Shown piece after piece: positions 21,175-34,496 of a DNA stretch of 64,000 nucleotides. The notes under the pieces were generated by a model, which saw nothing but the letters and a program-made list of their open reading frames with translations, had not been told where the DNA came from and ran no database searches. The position numbers were made by a program, and so were the translations under genes. Origin of the DNA: Enterobacter asburiae (GTDB lineage Bacteria > Pseudomonadota > Gammaproteobacteria > Enterobacterales > Enterobacteriaceae); contig NZ_VRKN01000007.1 of NCBI RefSeq assembly GCF_008080435.1, positions 186,001 through 250,000 on the forward strand, given 5' to 3'. Each line of letters opens with the position of its first letter. Positions within the stretch are counted from its first letter, which is position 1.

Positions 21175-21603
21175 TTAACTGTTTAACGCCGGCCGGTCGC
21201 TAATGGCGATACGCTGCGGCGCGATGGCCTCCGGCACGTTGCGGAGCAGGTCGATATGCAGCAGCCCGTTGGTAAACGTTGCGCCGGATACTTCCATATG
21301 GTCTGCCAGGGTAAAACTCAGGCTAAACGGCTGATTAACCAGCCCCTGATGCAGCCATTTAGTCTCGGTCTCTTGTTTTTCCGGCGACCCCTTCACGGTC
21401 AGACGAGTGCCTTCAAGCTGGATGTCCAGATCGTCCTGGCGGAAACCGGCCAGCGCAAGGGTAATACGATAGTGGTTATCGTCGCTTTTTTCGATGTTGT
21501 ACGGCGGAAACGTCTGTTGCTCGGTGGTGCTTTGCAGGGCATTAGCCAGTTTGTCAAAACCAATCCACTGACGCAGCAGGGGGGATAAATCATAGTTACG
21601 CAT
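21175..21603 (-). CDS. ibpB: Small heat-shock chaperone IbpB
   Basis: A 142-residue alpha-crystallin (Hsp20) protein. It starts [20 protein letters not shown], with the crystallin core from [20 protein letters not shown] to about residue 125 and the conserved [12 protein letters not shown]. IbpB binds unfolding proteins with IbpA and hands them to DnaK/ClpB. I place the start at 21603, as in E. coli. It follows ibpA by 136 bases and has its own thermometer-like leader. Confidence 0.95.
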   Translation of the reverse strand: MRNYDLSPLLRQWIGFDKLANALQSTTEQQTFPPYNIEKSDDNHYRITLALAGFRQDDLDIQLEGTRLTVKGSPEKQETETKWLHQGLVNQPFSLSFTLADHMEVSGATFTNGLLHIDLLRNVPEAIAPQRIAISDRPALNS

Positions 21604-21739
21604 ACTAAATCTCCTTCTGAGAAGCGAGTTCGGCACAGTTTAATTTTGTGCGCAGTTGTTCCTGCAAATCCTGATGGATTCGCATATGCTCCCGTTACGG
21701 CAAGCAAGTCCGGGTGGGCCGCTCACGCGACCCGCGTAA
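21604..21739 (-). promoter_or_regulatory. ibpB leader with ROSE-like RNA thermometer
   Basis: The ibpA-ibpB gap holds CTCGCTTCTCAGAAGGAG just before the ibpB ATG. TCGCT matches the U(U/C)GCU ROSE motif, and the TTCTCAGAAGGAG part can pair with and hide the Shine-Dalgarno until heat melts it. The upstream ~100 bases contain further short stems. Known for E. coli ibpB; here inferred from sequence. Confidence 0.6.
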
Positions 21740-22150
21740 TTAGTTAATTTCGATACGACGCGGTTTTTTCTCTTCCGGAATCACACGTTCCAGTTCGATA
21801 AACAGCAGGCCGTTGACCAGGTTAGCGCCTTTGACGTGAATGTTCTCGGCTAACTGGAACTTGCGTTCAAAGTTGCGCTCGGCGATGCCCTGATAAAGGT
21901 AGGTACGTTCTTTCTGCTCGGCCGTATGGGAACCTTTCACCACCAGCAGGTTGTCCTGCGCGGTGATCTCCAGTTCGTTTTCTGCAAAACCGGCGACGGC
22001 AATGGCGATGCGGTAGTGGTTTTCGTCAACCAGCTCAACATTGTATGGAGGGTAGCCGTTGCTCTGGCTTTGGTTATTTTCTAAATGGTTAAACAGGCGG
22101 TCAAAACCAATTGCAGAACGGTATAGCGGAGAAAGATCGAAGTTACGCAT
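21740..22150 (-). CDS. ibpA: Small heat-shock chaperone IbpA
   Basis: A 136-residue Hsp20 protein starting [20 protein letters not shown]. The alpha-crystallin core spans roughly residues 38-120 ([43 protein letters not shown]). It co-assembles with IbpB on aggregating proteins. Start at 22150 follows the family; a longer frame upstream runs through the regulatory leader. First gene of the ibpAB unit behind a sigma-32 promoter. Confidence 0.96.
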   Translation of the reverse strand: MRNFDLSPLYRSAIGFDRLFNHLENNQSQSNGYPPYNVELVDENHYRIAIAVAGFAENELEITAQDNLLVVKGSHTAEQKERTYLYQGIAERNFERKFQLAENIHVKGANLVNGLLFIELERVIPEEKKPRRIEIN

Positions 22151-22249
22151 AAATAAAACTCCTGAAATCAGCGAGAAATTGTAGCCTTCCACCATGGACA
22201 GGCCTTTGCGCCCCCGAACACCCATCAGGCGAGTTCGTTATCGGGTCAC
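22151..22249 (-). promoter_or_regulatory. ibpA leader with ROSE RNA thermometer
   Basis: The ~100-base leader ends TTCTCGCTGATTTCAGGAG before the ATG. The CGCU segment pairs with AGGAG in ROSE elements and blocks ribosome binding at low temperature. Upstream stems are GC-rich. The arrangement matches the known ibpA thermometer of E. coli. Confidence 0.75.
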
Positions 22250-22256
22250 ATTCTTA

Positions 22257-22284
22257 AAATGGGTCTGCAATCGGGCTTTTCAAG
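22257..22284 (-). promoter_or_regulatory. Sigma-32 (heat shock) promoter of ibpA
   Basis: Minus strand: CTTGAAA (22278-22284), 13 or 14 bases, then ACCCATTT (22257-22264). This is close to the sigma-32 consensus CTTGAAA-N(11-16)-CCCCATnT. It puts the start about 100 bases before ibpA, at the head of the thermometer leader. Confidence 0.85.
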
Positions 22285-22463
22285 CACGACAACTGCACTT
22301 TTTTTTGCACTTTCCTGCATCTCGCTTAGACTGGGACAACAGCACAAAGGGTTAAATTGCGATGGCTGCCACAGTGCGGGGTTATCGGGCTATCCATTTT
22401 GGATAAGGCTCGCTATAACCCTGAGTTGCAGGTCTATGCAGTGCCATTAACGATGACTGAGTG

Positions 22464-22796
22464 ATGATGAAAAATGTTCTGATAAAGCTGACGACGTTCA
22501 GCGGGGTAGTTTTACTTTGCGGGTGTTCGAGCGTGATGTCTCACACCGGCGGTAAAGAAGGAACATATCCGGGGACGCGCGCCAGCGCGGCGATGATCTC
22601 CGATGACGATACAAACTGGGGCACCAAATCCCTGGTTATCCTGGATATGCCGTTTACGGCCGTGGCAGATACGCTTCTGCTACCGTGGGATATGTTTCGT
22701 AAAGACAACTCCGTGCGCTCACGGGTAGAAAAAAGCGAGCAGGAGAATCTGGCGACAAACGCCGTCATCCCGCCCGCAGAGATGCCTCCACGTTAG
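22464..22796 (+). CDS. yidQ: YidQ, YceK/YidQ-family lipoprotein
   Basis: A ~110-residue lipoprotein precursor. The N terminus MMKNVLIKLTTFSGVVLLCG leads to the lipid-modified Cys in GCSSVMSHTGGKEG. The mature part has YPGTRASAAMISDDDTNWGTKSL-type family sequence and ends in a Pro-rich tail. It resembles E. coli YidQ; function unknown. GTG 22461, ATG 22464 and ATG 22467 are all possible starts; 22464 best matches the E. coli protein. Its stop is 3' overlapping yidR by 4 bases, convergent. Confidence 0.9.
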   Translation: MMKNVLIKLTTFSGVVLLCGCSSVMSHTGGKEGTYPGTRASAAMISDDDTNWGTKSLVILDMPFTAVADTLLLPWDMFRKDNSVRSRVEKSEQENLATNAVIPPAEMPPR

Positions 22797-24022
22797 TGCT
22801 GCGCGGTTTCCGTTGCCCAAAGCTGACGGAAACCGCCTGTCTCTTCCATCCACGCAATAACGCAACCGTCCGGGGAAAACACGACCGCATCAGCAGACGG
22901 CGGGTTACCGTGATCGGACGTCAAAAACGTCACCTCTCCGGTCTGCGCGTCGCAGCAGGCGATCCGATTTTCGAGCACAAACCCCAGACGGTCGCCGGAA
23001 GGATGCCAGTTAAATGCAGACTGAATATCGCTCCCGGTACGCGTCAACTGGCGCGGCTCGGCGCCCTCAGGAGAGATCAGCCACAGCTGCACAATGCCGT
23101 TATCATCCCGCATCAGAAACGCGATCTGCGTCCCCTGCGGATTGCTGCGAACCCAGTGACGCGGCACGTTCACCAGGCCCGGATACGCCCTCTGATGCGT
23201 AAAGGTCAAACGACGCTGCTTCACCCCTGCAGGCGGGGCTGGCAGGGTCTCTGTCGTGCCCTGTAGCGGCGCATCGCCCGCACGCTTCCAGCCCTGCTCG
23301 TCTTCAGGCAGGTCGACGATAAACAATTCTGGTACTTTTTCGCCCTGCGCAGAGAGGGTGTCGCCGATAAACGCCAGTCTGTCGTTGCCCACCCAGCCCT
23401 CTTCGTAAGCGCGGTTGATTTCATCGCTGCCCGGCTGTGGGTTGGGCGTCGTGAGGCTAACCAGCACGCTCCAGAAGGTTCCCGGATATTCTCGGGGATG
23501 GTTCCCCTGCGGGTTCACCGGGCCGTAAGGCGCAGCCACGCCGACGTTGCGTAAATCAAGTTTAGGATCGCGCTCGTGCAGGACATGGTCGTTATAGGTA
23601 AAGCTGACGAGCTGCCCGTTCGGGCTGAAGACATGGACATGGCTACCACCGCGCAGCGCGCCTGCGGTGTAAGGCGCGGTGATATCCATCGCGTCCAGGT
23701 TGCTCACCTGACCGTTTTGCGCAATCACTCCCTGACGATGATGAAAATCATAGTGCCAGTCTGCATCCGGGTTTTTCGGCCCGTGGATAAAGACATATTT
23801 CTCTTGTGCAGGATGAACGGTCACCACGCCGACATGTGCGCCGTCAGTGGCGCGATAAACCACCTCTACCTCACCCGTGCCAACATTGACCCGCTCGATG
23901 GTTTCACCGGTGAACGAGGCACCGGACGGGCGCACGTCGTAGACCAGCCACTGGCTGTCCGGCGTCCAGGTATTGATGTTAGTGAGCTGATGATGGCGGG
24001 AGGCGAAGGTGATTTGTTTCAT
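22793..24022 (-). CDS. yidR: YidR, beta-propeller (TolB/oligogalacturonate-lyase-like) protein
   Basis: A 409-residue soluble protein with no signal peptide. Repeated blocks such as TWTPDSQWLVYDVRPSG, VHVFSPNGQLVSFTYNDH, WVRSNPQGTQIAFLMRDDNG and FNWHPSGDRLGFVLEN are blades of a WD40/TolB-like propeller related to oligogalacturonate lyase. Function unproven. The start at 24022 (MKQITFASRHHQLTNI) matches E. coli YidR. Confidence 0.9.
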   Translation of the reverse strand: MKQITFASRHHQLTNINTWTPDSQWLVYDVRPSGASFTGETIERVNVGTGEVEVVYRATDGAHVGVVTVHPAQEKYVFIHGPKNPDADWHYDFHHRQGVIAQNGQVSNLDAMDITAPYTAGALRGGSHVHVFSPNGQLVSFTYNDHVLHERDPKLDLRNVGVAAPYGPVNPQGNHPREYPGTFWSVLVSLTTPNPQPGSDEINRAYEEGWVGNDRLAFIGDTLSAQGEKVPELFIVDLPEDEQGWKRAGDAPLQGTTETLPAPPAGVKQRRLTFTHQRAYPGLVNVPRHWVRSNPQGTQIAFLMRDDNGIVQLWLISPEGAEPRQLTRTGSDIQSAFNWHPSGDRLGFVLENRIACCDAQTGEVTFLTSDHGNPPSADAVVFSPDGCVIAWMEETGGFRQLWATETAQH

Positions 24023-24072
24023 GGGGATACCCTGATGCGCAGTTATCACATCAGGGTATCGCAAGCGGGTTT

Positions 24073-24885
24073 TTAGTTCAGCACAAACTTCTCAATGGCA
24101 TAAGCCACGCCGTCTTCGAGGTTGGATTTGGTCACAAAATTAGCCACTTCTTTCACCGACGGAATGGCATTATCCATCGCCACGCCCATACCGGCGTATT
24201 CGATCATCGCGATGTCATTTTCCTGGTCGCCCAGCGCCATGATCTCGTCCGGCTTAATGCCCAGCGCATCGGCCAGTGATTTAACACCGGTGCCTTTATT
24301 GACGCGTTTATCGAGAATTTCGAGGAAGTACGGCGCACTTTTCAGCACGGTGTACTTCTCTTTTACCTCCGCCGGAATGCGCGCAATCGCTTTATCCAGG
24401 ATCTCCGGCTCGTCGATCATCATCACTTTCAGGAACTGCGTCGCCGGGTCCATTTTCTCCGCTTCACAGAACACCAGCGGAATGGTCGCAACGTAGGATT
24501 CATGTACCGTGTAGTAGCTGATATCACGGTTGGCGGTATAGAGCGTATTGCGATCGAGCGCGTGGAAGTGGGACCCCACTTCACGGGACAATTTTTCCAG
24601 GAACAGGTAGTCATCGTAGCTCAGCGCGGTTTGCGCAACCGTACTGCCATCTGCGGCTTTCTGCACCAGCGCGCCGTTATAGGTGATGCAGTAGTCGCCA
24701 GGCTGATTCATGTGCAGCTCTTTCAGGTAGCTGTGTACGCCCGCATACGGACGCCCCGTGGTCAGGACCACATTCACGCCCTTTGCGCGTGCCGCGGCGA
24801 TCGCGTTTTTAACGGCTGGAGAGATGGTGTGGTCTGGCAGCAGCAGCGTGCCGTCCATGTCGATTGCAATGAGTTTGATAGCCAT
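24073..24885 (-). CDS. yidA: Sugar phosphatase YidA (HAD, Cof family)
   Basis: A 270-residue HAD-superfamily phosphatase of type IIB. Motif I is DMDGTLLLPDH (nucleophile Asp9, general acid Asp11), motif II VVLTTGRPYAG, the cap domain lies between ~90 and 185, and motif IV is ALGDQENDIAM with Lys from motif III in KGTGVKSLADALGI. E. coli YidA hydrolyses erythrose-4-phosphate and alpha-glucose-1-phosphate. Length and sequence match it closely. Confidence 0.95.
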   Translation of the reverse strand: MAIKLIAIDMDGTLLLPDHTISPAVKNAIAAARAKGVNVVLTTGRPYAGVHSYLKELHMNQPGDYCITYNGALVQKAADGSTVAQTALSYDDYLFLEKLSREVGSHFHALDRNTLYTANRDISYYTVHESYVATIPLVFCEAEKMDPATQFLKVMMIDEPEILDKAIARIPAEVKEKYTVLKSAPYFLEILDKRVNKGTGVKSLADALGIKPDEIMALGDQENDIAMIEYAGMGVAMDNAIPSVKEVANFVTKSNLEDGVAYAIEKFVLN

Positions 24886-25000
24886 GAGTTCCCCGGAATA
24901 AATGAGTGCTGTCTCATGCTAACGCGATTAAGCCCACAAAAATAGAGCTACATTGCGCAACAGAAACACCCCTTTTACGCTTATCCCGGGGAACAAAGGC

Positions 25001-26026
25001 TTACTCGCGGGTGAGAACGATTTTACCGAACGCACCGCGATCGAGGTGTTCAAGGGCCTGTTCCAGCTCGTTAAAACGGTAGCGATGTTCGATCACAGGT
25101 TTCAGTCCGGTCACATCCACGGCGCGGATGAAATCTTCCAACGCCCGGCGGTGGCCTACGCCAATCCCCTGAATGACGGGGGATTTCAGCAACAGTTCGC
25201 CAGCTGAGAGCGTAATCTCCGTCCCGGCCAGCACGCCAATGACGGAGATACGTCCGTGAACAGCAACGGCGTGCAGGGAATGCTTCAGGTTCTCTCCCCC
25301 CACGGTTTCGATAATATGGTCGATGCCGCGATCCTGCGTGAGTGCCAGCGTATTTTCAGCCCAGTCGCCTTTCAGACGGTTGATGCCCTGGCTGGCTCCC
25401 AGCTTTTTGGCCAGCGCCAGTTTTTCATCACTCCCCGAGGTGACAAAAACCTCCGCACCGTGGGCTTTTGCAATTTGCAGGGCGAATATCGCCACGCCGC
25501 CCGTGCCCTGTACCAGCACCGATTGTCCGGCGCGCAGTTGGCCGCGTTCCACCAGCGCAAACCAGGCAGTAAGCCCTGCGCAGGGTAAAGTACTCGCCTC
25601 GGCGTCATCCAGGGTTTCCGGTGATGCCGCCAGCGCGTCTTCATTCACAATCACATACTCGGACAGCATGCCCTGGAAGTATCCGCCGGACGTTTTATAG
25701 GGCAGATTACGCGCGTCCGCCTGCGGCTTACCGTCTATCCACTCAGGGAAGAAGGTTGAGATGACGCGTGCGCCGGGTTTGAAGCGCGTAACGCCTTCAC
25801 CAATGCTGTCCACCACGCCTGCCATGTCAGACGCCGGGGTAAACGGGAAGGAAAGCGGAATCGGCATTGTGCCTTCAATAACCATTTTATCGCGATAGTT
25901 GAGCGCAACGGCATTCACCCGTACGCGCACTTCACCCGGACCTGGCTGTGGCACGGGCGCCTGAGTCAGCTTGAGGTTCTCGCGCCCGAGGGCGTCCATG
26001 GACCAGCGTTGCATTGTCTCTGTCAT
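25001..26026 (-). CDS. Zinc-independent MDR-family alcohol dehydrogenase / quinone oxidoreductase
   Basis: A 341-residue medium-chain dehydrogenase/reductase. The GroES-like N-terminal domain has PGEVRVRVNAVALNYRDKMV and FPFTPASDMAGVVDSIGEGV; the Rossmann part has the dinucleotide loop VQGTGGVAIFALQIAKAHGA. The ligands of catalytic and structural zinc are not evident, so it belongs to the quinone-reductase-like branch. Substrate unknown. It is divergent from a LysR gene 110 bases away, which probably regulates it. E. coli does not, as I recall, have this pair next to gyrB. Confidence 0.85.
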   Translation of the reverse strand: MTETMQRWSMDALGRENLKLTQAPVPQPGPGEVRVRVNAVALNYRDKMVIEGTMPIPLSFPFTPASDMAGVVDSIGEGVTRFKPGARVISTFFPEWIDGKPQADARNLPYKTSGGYFQGMLSEYVIVNEDALAASPETLDDAEASTLPCAGLTAWFALVERGQLRAGQSVLVQGTGGVAIFALQIAKAHGAEVFVTSGSDEKLALAKKLGASQGINRLKGDWAENTLALTQDRGIDHIIETVGGENLKHSLHAVAVHGRISVIGVLAGTEITLSAGELLLKSPVIQGIGVGHRRALEDFIRAVDVTGLKPVIEHRYRFNELEQALEHLDRGAFGKIVLTRE

Positions 26027-26136
26027 TTTATTTCTCCTGCCATCAGATGAGCTTTAGTCCTGACAGTCTACCGTTGACTAAAGGTCGCCAGTGGCGATAA
26101 GTTTTCTCTTTATTGACGCCAGAATAGATACAATCC

Positions 26137-27072
26137 ATGACCGATACGCTGAAGGATATTCCTGTTTTTGTGGCCGCCGTTGAGGCGGGAAGTTTTGCTC
26201 AGGCCGCCATCCGTCTGCATTTGTCACGCTCGGCGGTTGGAAAAAGCATTGCCCGCCTTGAAGAGCGGCTGGGGGTACGTCTTTTTCAACGCACCACCCG
26301 CAGCCAGAGTCTGACCGATAACGGCGCCCTTTTTTATGAACGCTGCCTGCGCGCGCTGGAGGAGATTCGGGGTGCGGAATCGCTGCTTGAAACCGGAAAA
26401 CAGCAGGTCAGCGGCCGCCTGCGCGTTGCCATGCCGGTGCTGTTTGGTCGCCAGTGTGTCGCCCCGCTGCTGATAGCGCTGGCGCAGGAACACCCCGGGC
26501 TTGAACTGGAAATGTCATTCAGCGACCGCGTGGTGGATCTGGTCGAGGAAGGGTTTGATATGGCGGTGCGTAACGGCACGCTTCAGGACAGCAGCGTGCT
26601 GGTCGCCAGAAAGCTGGGAGAACACCGCATGGTGTTGTGCGCCGCGCCGGAGTATCTGCAGAAGAAAGGCCAGCCACAACGCGTTGATGATTTACCCCAG
26701 CATACGGCGATTAACTATCTGCGCGCAGGCAGAGTGTTGTCCTGGCAGCTGATGGATAACGAAGGAACGTCGCACACCTTTACGCCCCGATCGTCGCTCA
26801 ATATGGATGATTTGCAGGCGATCTGCGACGCTGCGCTGGCCGGGCACGGCATTGCATGGTTGCCCTGCTGGATGGTCGTCAAAGATATTCACCTGGGTAA
26901 ACTCGTCCCACTCCTGAAGCAGGCACCGGATGTGCATTTCGACGTTCATGCGGTGTGGCAGCAGACGCCGCACCTGCCGCTAAGGGTTAGAATTGCGATA
27001 GATACGCTGGCGAGCCGTTTACCGTCCGTGATGTCGCTGGATATGCCTGCGCCCACAAAAAAGCCGCGCTAA
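26137..27072 (+). CDS. LysR-family transcriptional regulator
   Basis: A 311-residue LysR regulator of the AaeR/CrgA-like group. The helix-turn-helix is FVAAVEAGSFAQAAIRLHLS followed by AVGKSIARLEERLGVRLFQRTTR; the effector domain begins LRVAMPVLFGRQCVAPLLIAL. It is divergent from the MDR dehydrogenase, so it is a likely regulator of it; the inducer is unknown. The last three codons overlap the terminator shared with gyrB. Confidence 0.88.
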   Translation: MTDTLKDIPVFVAAVEAGSFAQAAIRLHLSRSAVGKSIARLEERLGVRLFQRTTRSQSLTDNGALFYERCLRALEEIRGAESLLETGKQQVSGRLRVAMPVLFGRQCVAPLLIALAQEHPGLELEMSFSDRVVDLVEEGFDMAVRNGTLQDSSVLVARKLGEHRMVLCAAPEYLQKKGQPQRVDDLPQHTAINYLRAGRVLSWQLMDNEGTSHTFTPRSSLNMDDLQAICDAALAGHGIAWLPCWMVVKDIHLGKLVPLLKQAPDVHFDVHAVWQQTPHLPLRVRIAIDTLASRLPSVMSLDMPAPTKKPR

Positions 27073-27081
27073 AAGCGCGGC
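27056..27081. terminator. Bidirectional terminator between the LysR gene and gyrB
   Basis: Stem GCCGCGCT / AGCGCGGC with a 3-base loop. On the minus strand TTTTTT follows, ending gyrB; on the plus strand the second arm is followed by CAGTTTTCG. The left arm includes the LysR stop codon. Confidence 0.85.
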
Positions 27082-27106
27082 CAGTTTTCGTGCGGTATAA
27101 CGACGA

Positions 27107-30619
<3,513 letters not shown>

Positions 30620-30620
<1 letters not shown>

Positions 30621-31720
30621 TACAGTCTCATTGGCATAACAACATAAGCAGCCGACTGTGATGCGGCATCTTCAATCTGTACGCTCGAAACGGAGTCGGT
30701 CAGCAGAATGCGCACATTCTCGCATTTCAGCGCATTCAGCACATCCAGCACGTAGCTGACGTTAAAGCCGATTTCCATCTCGGTCCCGGCGTAGGTGACG
30801 TCCAGAATTTCTTCTGCCTCTTCCTGCTCCGGGTTGTTAGCGGTGATTTTGATCTGGTTTTCACTCACGTACAGGCGCACGCCGCGGAATTTCTCGTTAG
30901 AGAGAATAGCGGCACGGGCAAAGGCCTGCTTGAGGCTATCGCAGCCCGCTTCCAGCGTTTTGTCCGGATTCTTCGGCAATACGCGGCGATAATCCGGGAA
31001 ACGACCGTCAACCAGCTTCGAAGTGAAGACAAAATCGCCCACGTGTGCGCGGATGTTGTTGCTGCCGATCTGCACGCGCAGCGGCGTATCACCGCCGTCG
31101 AGCATACGCATCAGCTCAATCACCCCTTTACGCGGCACGATCACCGAATGGTTTGGCAGTGAATCGCCAATCGGCATAGAACAGACCGCCAGACGGTGGC
31201 CGTCGGTGGCGACGGTACGCAGTTCTTCACCTTCGGTTTCGAACAGCATGCCGTTTAAGTAGTAACGGACGTCCTGATGCGCCATGGAGAACTGCGTGGC
31301 TTCAATCAGACGCTTCATCGTCGCCTGTGGCAGGGTGAATTCTACTTCGCTCTGCCAGTCGTCCAGGTTCGGGAAGTCCGCAGCAGGCAGCGTGGAAAGC
31401 GAGAAACGGCTGCGGCCAGAACGCACCAGCATGCGGTCGCCCTCCAGCTGCACGGCGATTTCAGCGCCTTCCGGCAGCCCGCGGCAGATGTCAAAGAATT
31501 TACGTGCCGGAACCGTGGTCGCGCCCGCGTCGTGCGGCTGCGTCAGCGTAACGCGCGCGATCATTTCCATTTCCAAATCTGTACCGGTCAGCGACAGCGT
31601 ACCGTCCGCGACCTGAAGCAGCAGGTTTCCGAGAATAGGCAGCGTTGGGCGGCCACCTAATGGGCCACTCACCTGTTGCAGCGGTTTTAATAAATGTTCA
31701 CGTTCAACGGTAAATTTCAT
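30620..31720 (-). CDS. dnaN: DNA polymerase III beta sliding clamp DnaN
   Basis: A 366-residue clamp made of three similar domains, starting [19 protein letters not shown] and ending YVVMPMRL, the C-terminal end that forms the client-binding pocket. It holds polymerase III on DNA and takes part in Hda-dependent inactivation of DnaA. It lies 4 bases after dnaA and overlaps recF by one base. Confidence 0.98.
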
Positions 31721-31724
31721 AGCG

Positions 31725-33119
31725 TCACGATGATAATGTTCTGATTAGATTGGAAAAATCTTCTTTTATGTCGTGGCTTTCTTCGCGTAACTGCTCAATC
31801 TTGCGACAAGCGTGCAGCACGGTCGTATGGTCACGGCCACCAAACGCATCCCCGATTTCCGGCAGACTGTGGTTGGTTAACTCCTTTGCCAGCGCCATCG
31901 CCATCTGACGCGGACGCGCCACCGAGCGGGAACGACGTTTAGACAGCAAATCTGCCACTTTGATCTTGTAGTACTCAGCCACCGTCTTTTGAATATTATC
32001 GATGGTGACCAGTTTTTCCTGCAATGCCAGCAAATCTCGCAGCGCTTCACGCACAAAATCGATAGTGATCGCACGACCGGTAAAGTTGGCATTGGCGATA
32101 ACGCGGTTCAGTGCCCCTTCCAGCTCACGCACGTTGGAGCGCAGACGCTTGGCAATGAAGAACGCCACTTCGCCCGGCAGGCGAATGTCGTTTTCATCGG
32201 CTTTCTTCATCAGGATCGCGACGCGGGTTTCCAGCTCCGGTGGCTCGATCGCCACGGTCAGGCCCCAGCCGAAGCGGGATTTCAGACGATCTTCAACACC
32301 GTTGATCTCTTTTGGGTAACGATCCGAGGTCAAAATGATCTGCTGATTGCCTTCCAGCAGGGCGTTGAAGGTGTGGAAAAACTCTTCCTGCGATCGTTCT
32401 TTATTGGCAAAGAACTGGATGTCATCGATGAGCAGCGCGTCAACAGAACGATAGTAGCGTTTAAACTCTTCGATCGCATTGTTTTGCAGGGCTTTTACCA
32501 TGTCCTGAACGAAGCGTTCGGAGTGCATATACACCACTTTGGCATTGGGCTTGCGCGCCATAATGCCATTACCCACCGCATGCAGCAGGTGCGTTTTACC
32601 CAGACCCGTGCCGCCATAAAGGAACAGCGGGTTGTAGGCCCCACCGGGATTATCAGCAACCTGGCGGGCCGCCGCGCGTGCCAGCTGGTTCGACTTACCT
32701 TCAACGAAGTTATCGAACGTGTGTTTCACGTTAACGTTAGAGCGGTAGGTTGGCTCAGCCGGTGCAGGGACATTATCCCAGCCCTGACGAGCGGGTGCGA
32801 CGCGAGGAGCCGGCGCGGGTGCGGCCTGGGCAGGCGCAGCCACATTCACGGTTTCACGTACGGTTTGGGTGACCGGCTTTGTGCCCACTTCAAAGCGCAG
32901 CTGCGGGACATCTGACCCGCAGAAATCGTTCAGTAGTCCATTGATGTTATTAAGGTATTTGTCCCTTACCCAATCGAGCACAAAACGGTTTGGCGCATAC
33001 AAAGCCAGCGTGTTATCGCTCAGTTCCGCCTGCAACGGGCGGATCCACATACTGAATTCTGTGGCTGGTAACTCATCCTGCAATCGGGCAAGACACTGCT
33101 GCCAAAGCGAAAGTGACAC
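31725..33119 (-). CDS. dnaA: Replication initiator DnaA
   Basis: A 464-residue AAA+ initiator that binds the DnaA boxes of oriC and opens the 13-mers. Domain I is [18 protein letters not shown]; the linker domain II (~85-135) is Ala/Pro-rich and a few residues shorter than in E. coli; Walker A is [15 protein letters not shown], Walker [10 protein letters not shown], and domain IV carries [16 protein letters not shown] for DNA binding. Start is GTG at 33119, as in E. coli; an ATG four codons upstream is less likely. Autoregulation is expected through the DnaA box at 33361. Confidence 0.98.
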   Translation of the reverse strand: MSLSLWQQCLARLQDELPATEFSMWIRPLQAELSDNTLALYAPNRFVLDWVRDKYLNNINGLLNDFCGSDVPQLRFEVGTKPVTQTVRETVNVAAPAQAAPAPAPRVAPARQGWDNVPAPAEPTYRSNVNVKHTFDNFVEGKSNQLARAAARQVADNPGGAYNPLFLYGGTGLGKTHLLHAVGNGIMARKPNAKVVYMHSERFVQDMVKALQNNAIEEFKRYYRSVDALLIDDIQFFANKERSQEEFFHTFNALLEGNQQIILTSDRYPKEINGVEDRLKSRFGWGLTVAIEPPELETRVAILMKKADENDIRLPGEVAFFIAKRLRSNVRELEGALNRVIANANFTGRAITIDFVREALRDLLALQEKLVTIDNIQKTVAEYYKIKVADLLSKRRSRSVARPRQMAMALAKELTNHSLPEIGDAFGGRDHTTVLHACRKIEQLREESHDIKEDFSNLIRTLSS

Positions 33120-33897
<778 letters not shown>

Positions 33898-33913
33898 TAA
33901 AGCTAACCCCTGA

Positions 33914-34273
33914 GTGGTTAAGCTAGCATTTCCCAGGGAGTTACGTTTGTTAACTCCCGCTCATTTCACTTTCGTCTTCCAGCAGCCACTACGGGCTGGC
34001 ACGCCGCAAATCACCATCCTCGGCCGCCAAAATTCGCTGGGGCATCCCCGCATCGGTCTCACAGTCGCCAAGAAAAATGTTAAGCGTGCGCATGAACGCA
34101 ATCGGATTAAACGTCTGACGCGTGAAAGCTTCCGTTTACGTCAGCACGAACTGCCTTCAATGGATTTCGTGGTGGTGGCGAAGAAAGGGGTTGCCGACCT
34201 CGATAACCGTGCTCTCTCGGAAGCGTTGGAAAAATTATGGCGCCGCCACTGTCGCCTGGCTCACGGGTCCTGA
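33914..34273 (+). CDS. rnpA: Ribonuclease P protein component
   Basis: A 119-residue basic protein that assists the M1 RNA in maturing tRNA 5' ends. It starts with GTG and reads [18 protein letters not shown]; the family RNR motif is present as [18 protein letters not shown]. It overlaps yidD by 37 bases in another frame, as in E. coli. Confidence 0.98.
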
Positions 34274-34494
34274 TAGCCCTCATTCGGGTCTATCAACGCC
34301 TGATTAGTCCGCTACTCGGGCCGCATTGCCGTTTCACACCAACATGCTCAAGCTACGGAATTGAGGCATTGCGCAGGTTTGGAGTGATAAAAGGCAGTTG
34401 GTTGACGGTGAAACGCGTATTAAAATGCCACCCTTTACACCCCGGTGGAGACGACCCCGTCCCCCCAGGACCCTTTGATACCAGAGAACACTAA
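34237..34494 (+). CDS. yidD: Membrane protein insertion efficiency factor YidD
   Basis: An 85-residue protein with a hydrophobic/amphipathic start ([19 protein letters not shown]) and the family motif [19 protein letters not shown], then [11 protein letters not shown]. It aids YidC-dependent insertion at the inner membrane. It begins inside rnpA and ends 2 bases before yidC. Confidence 0.95.
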
Positions 34495-34496
34495 CG

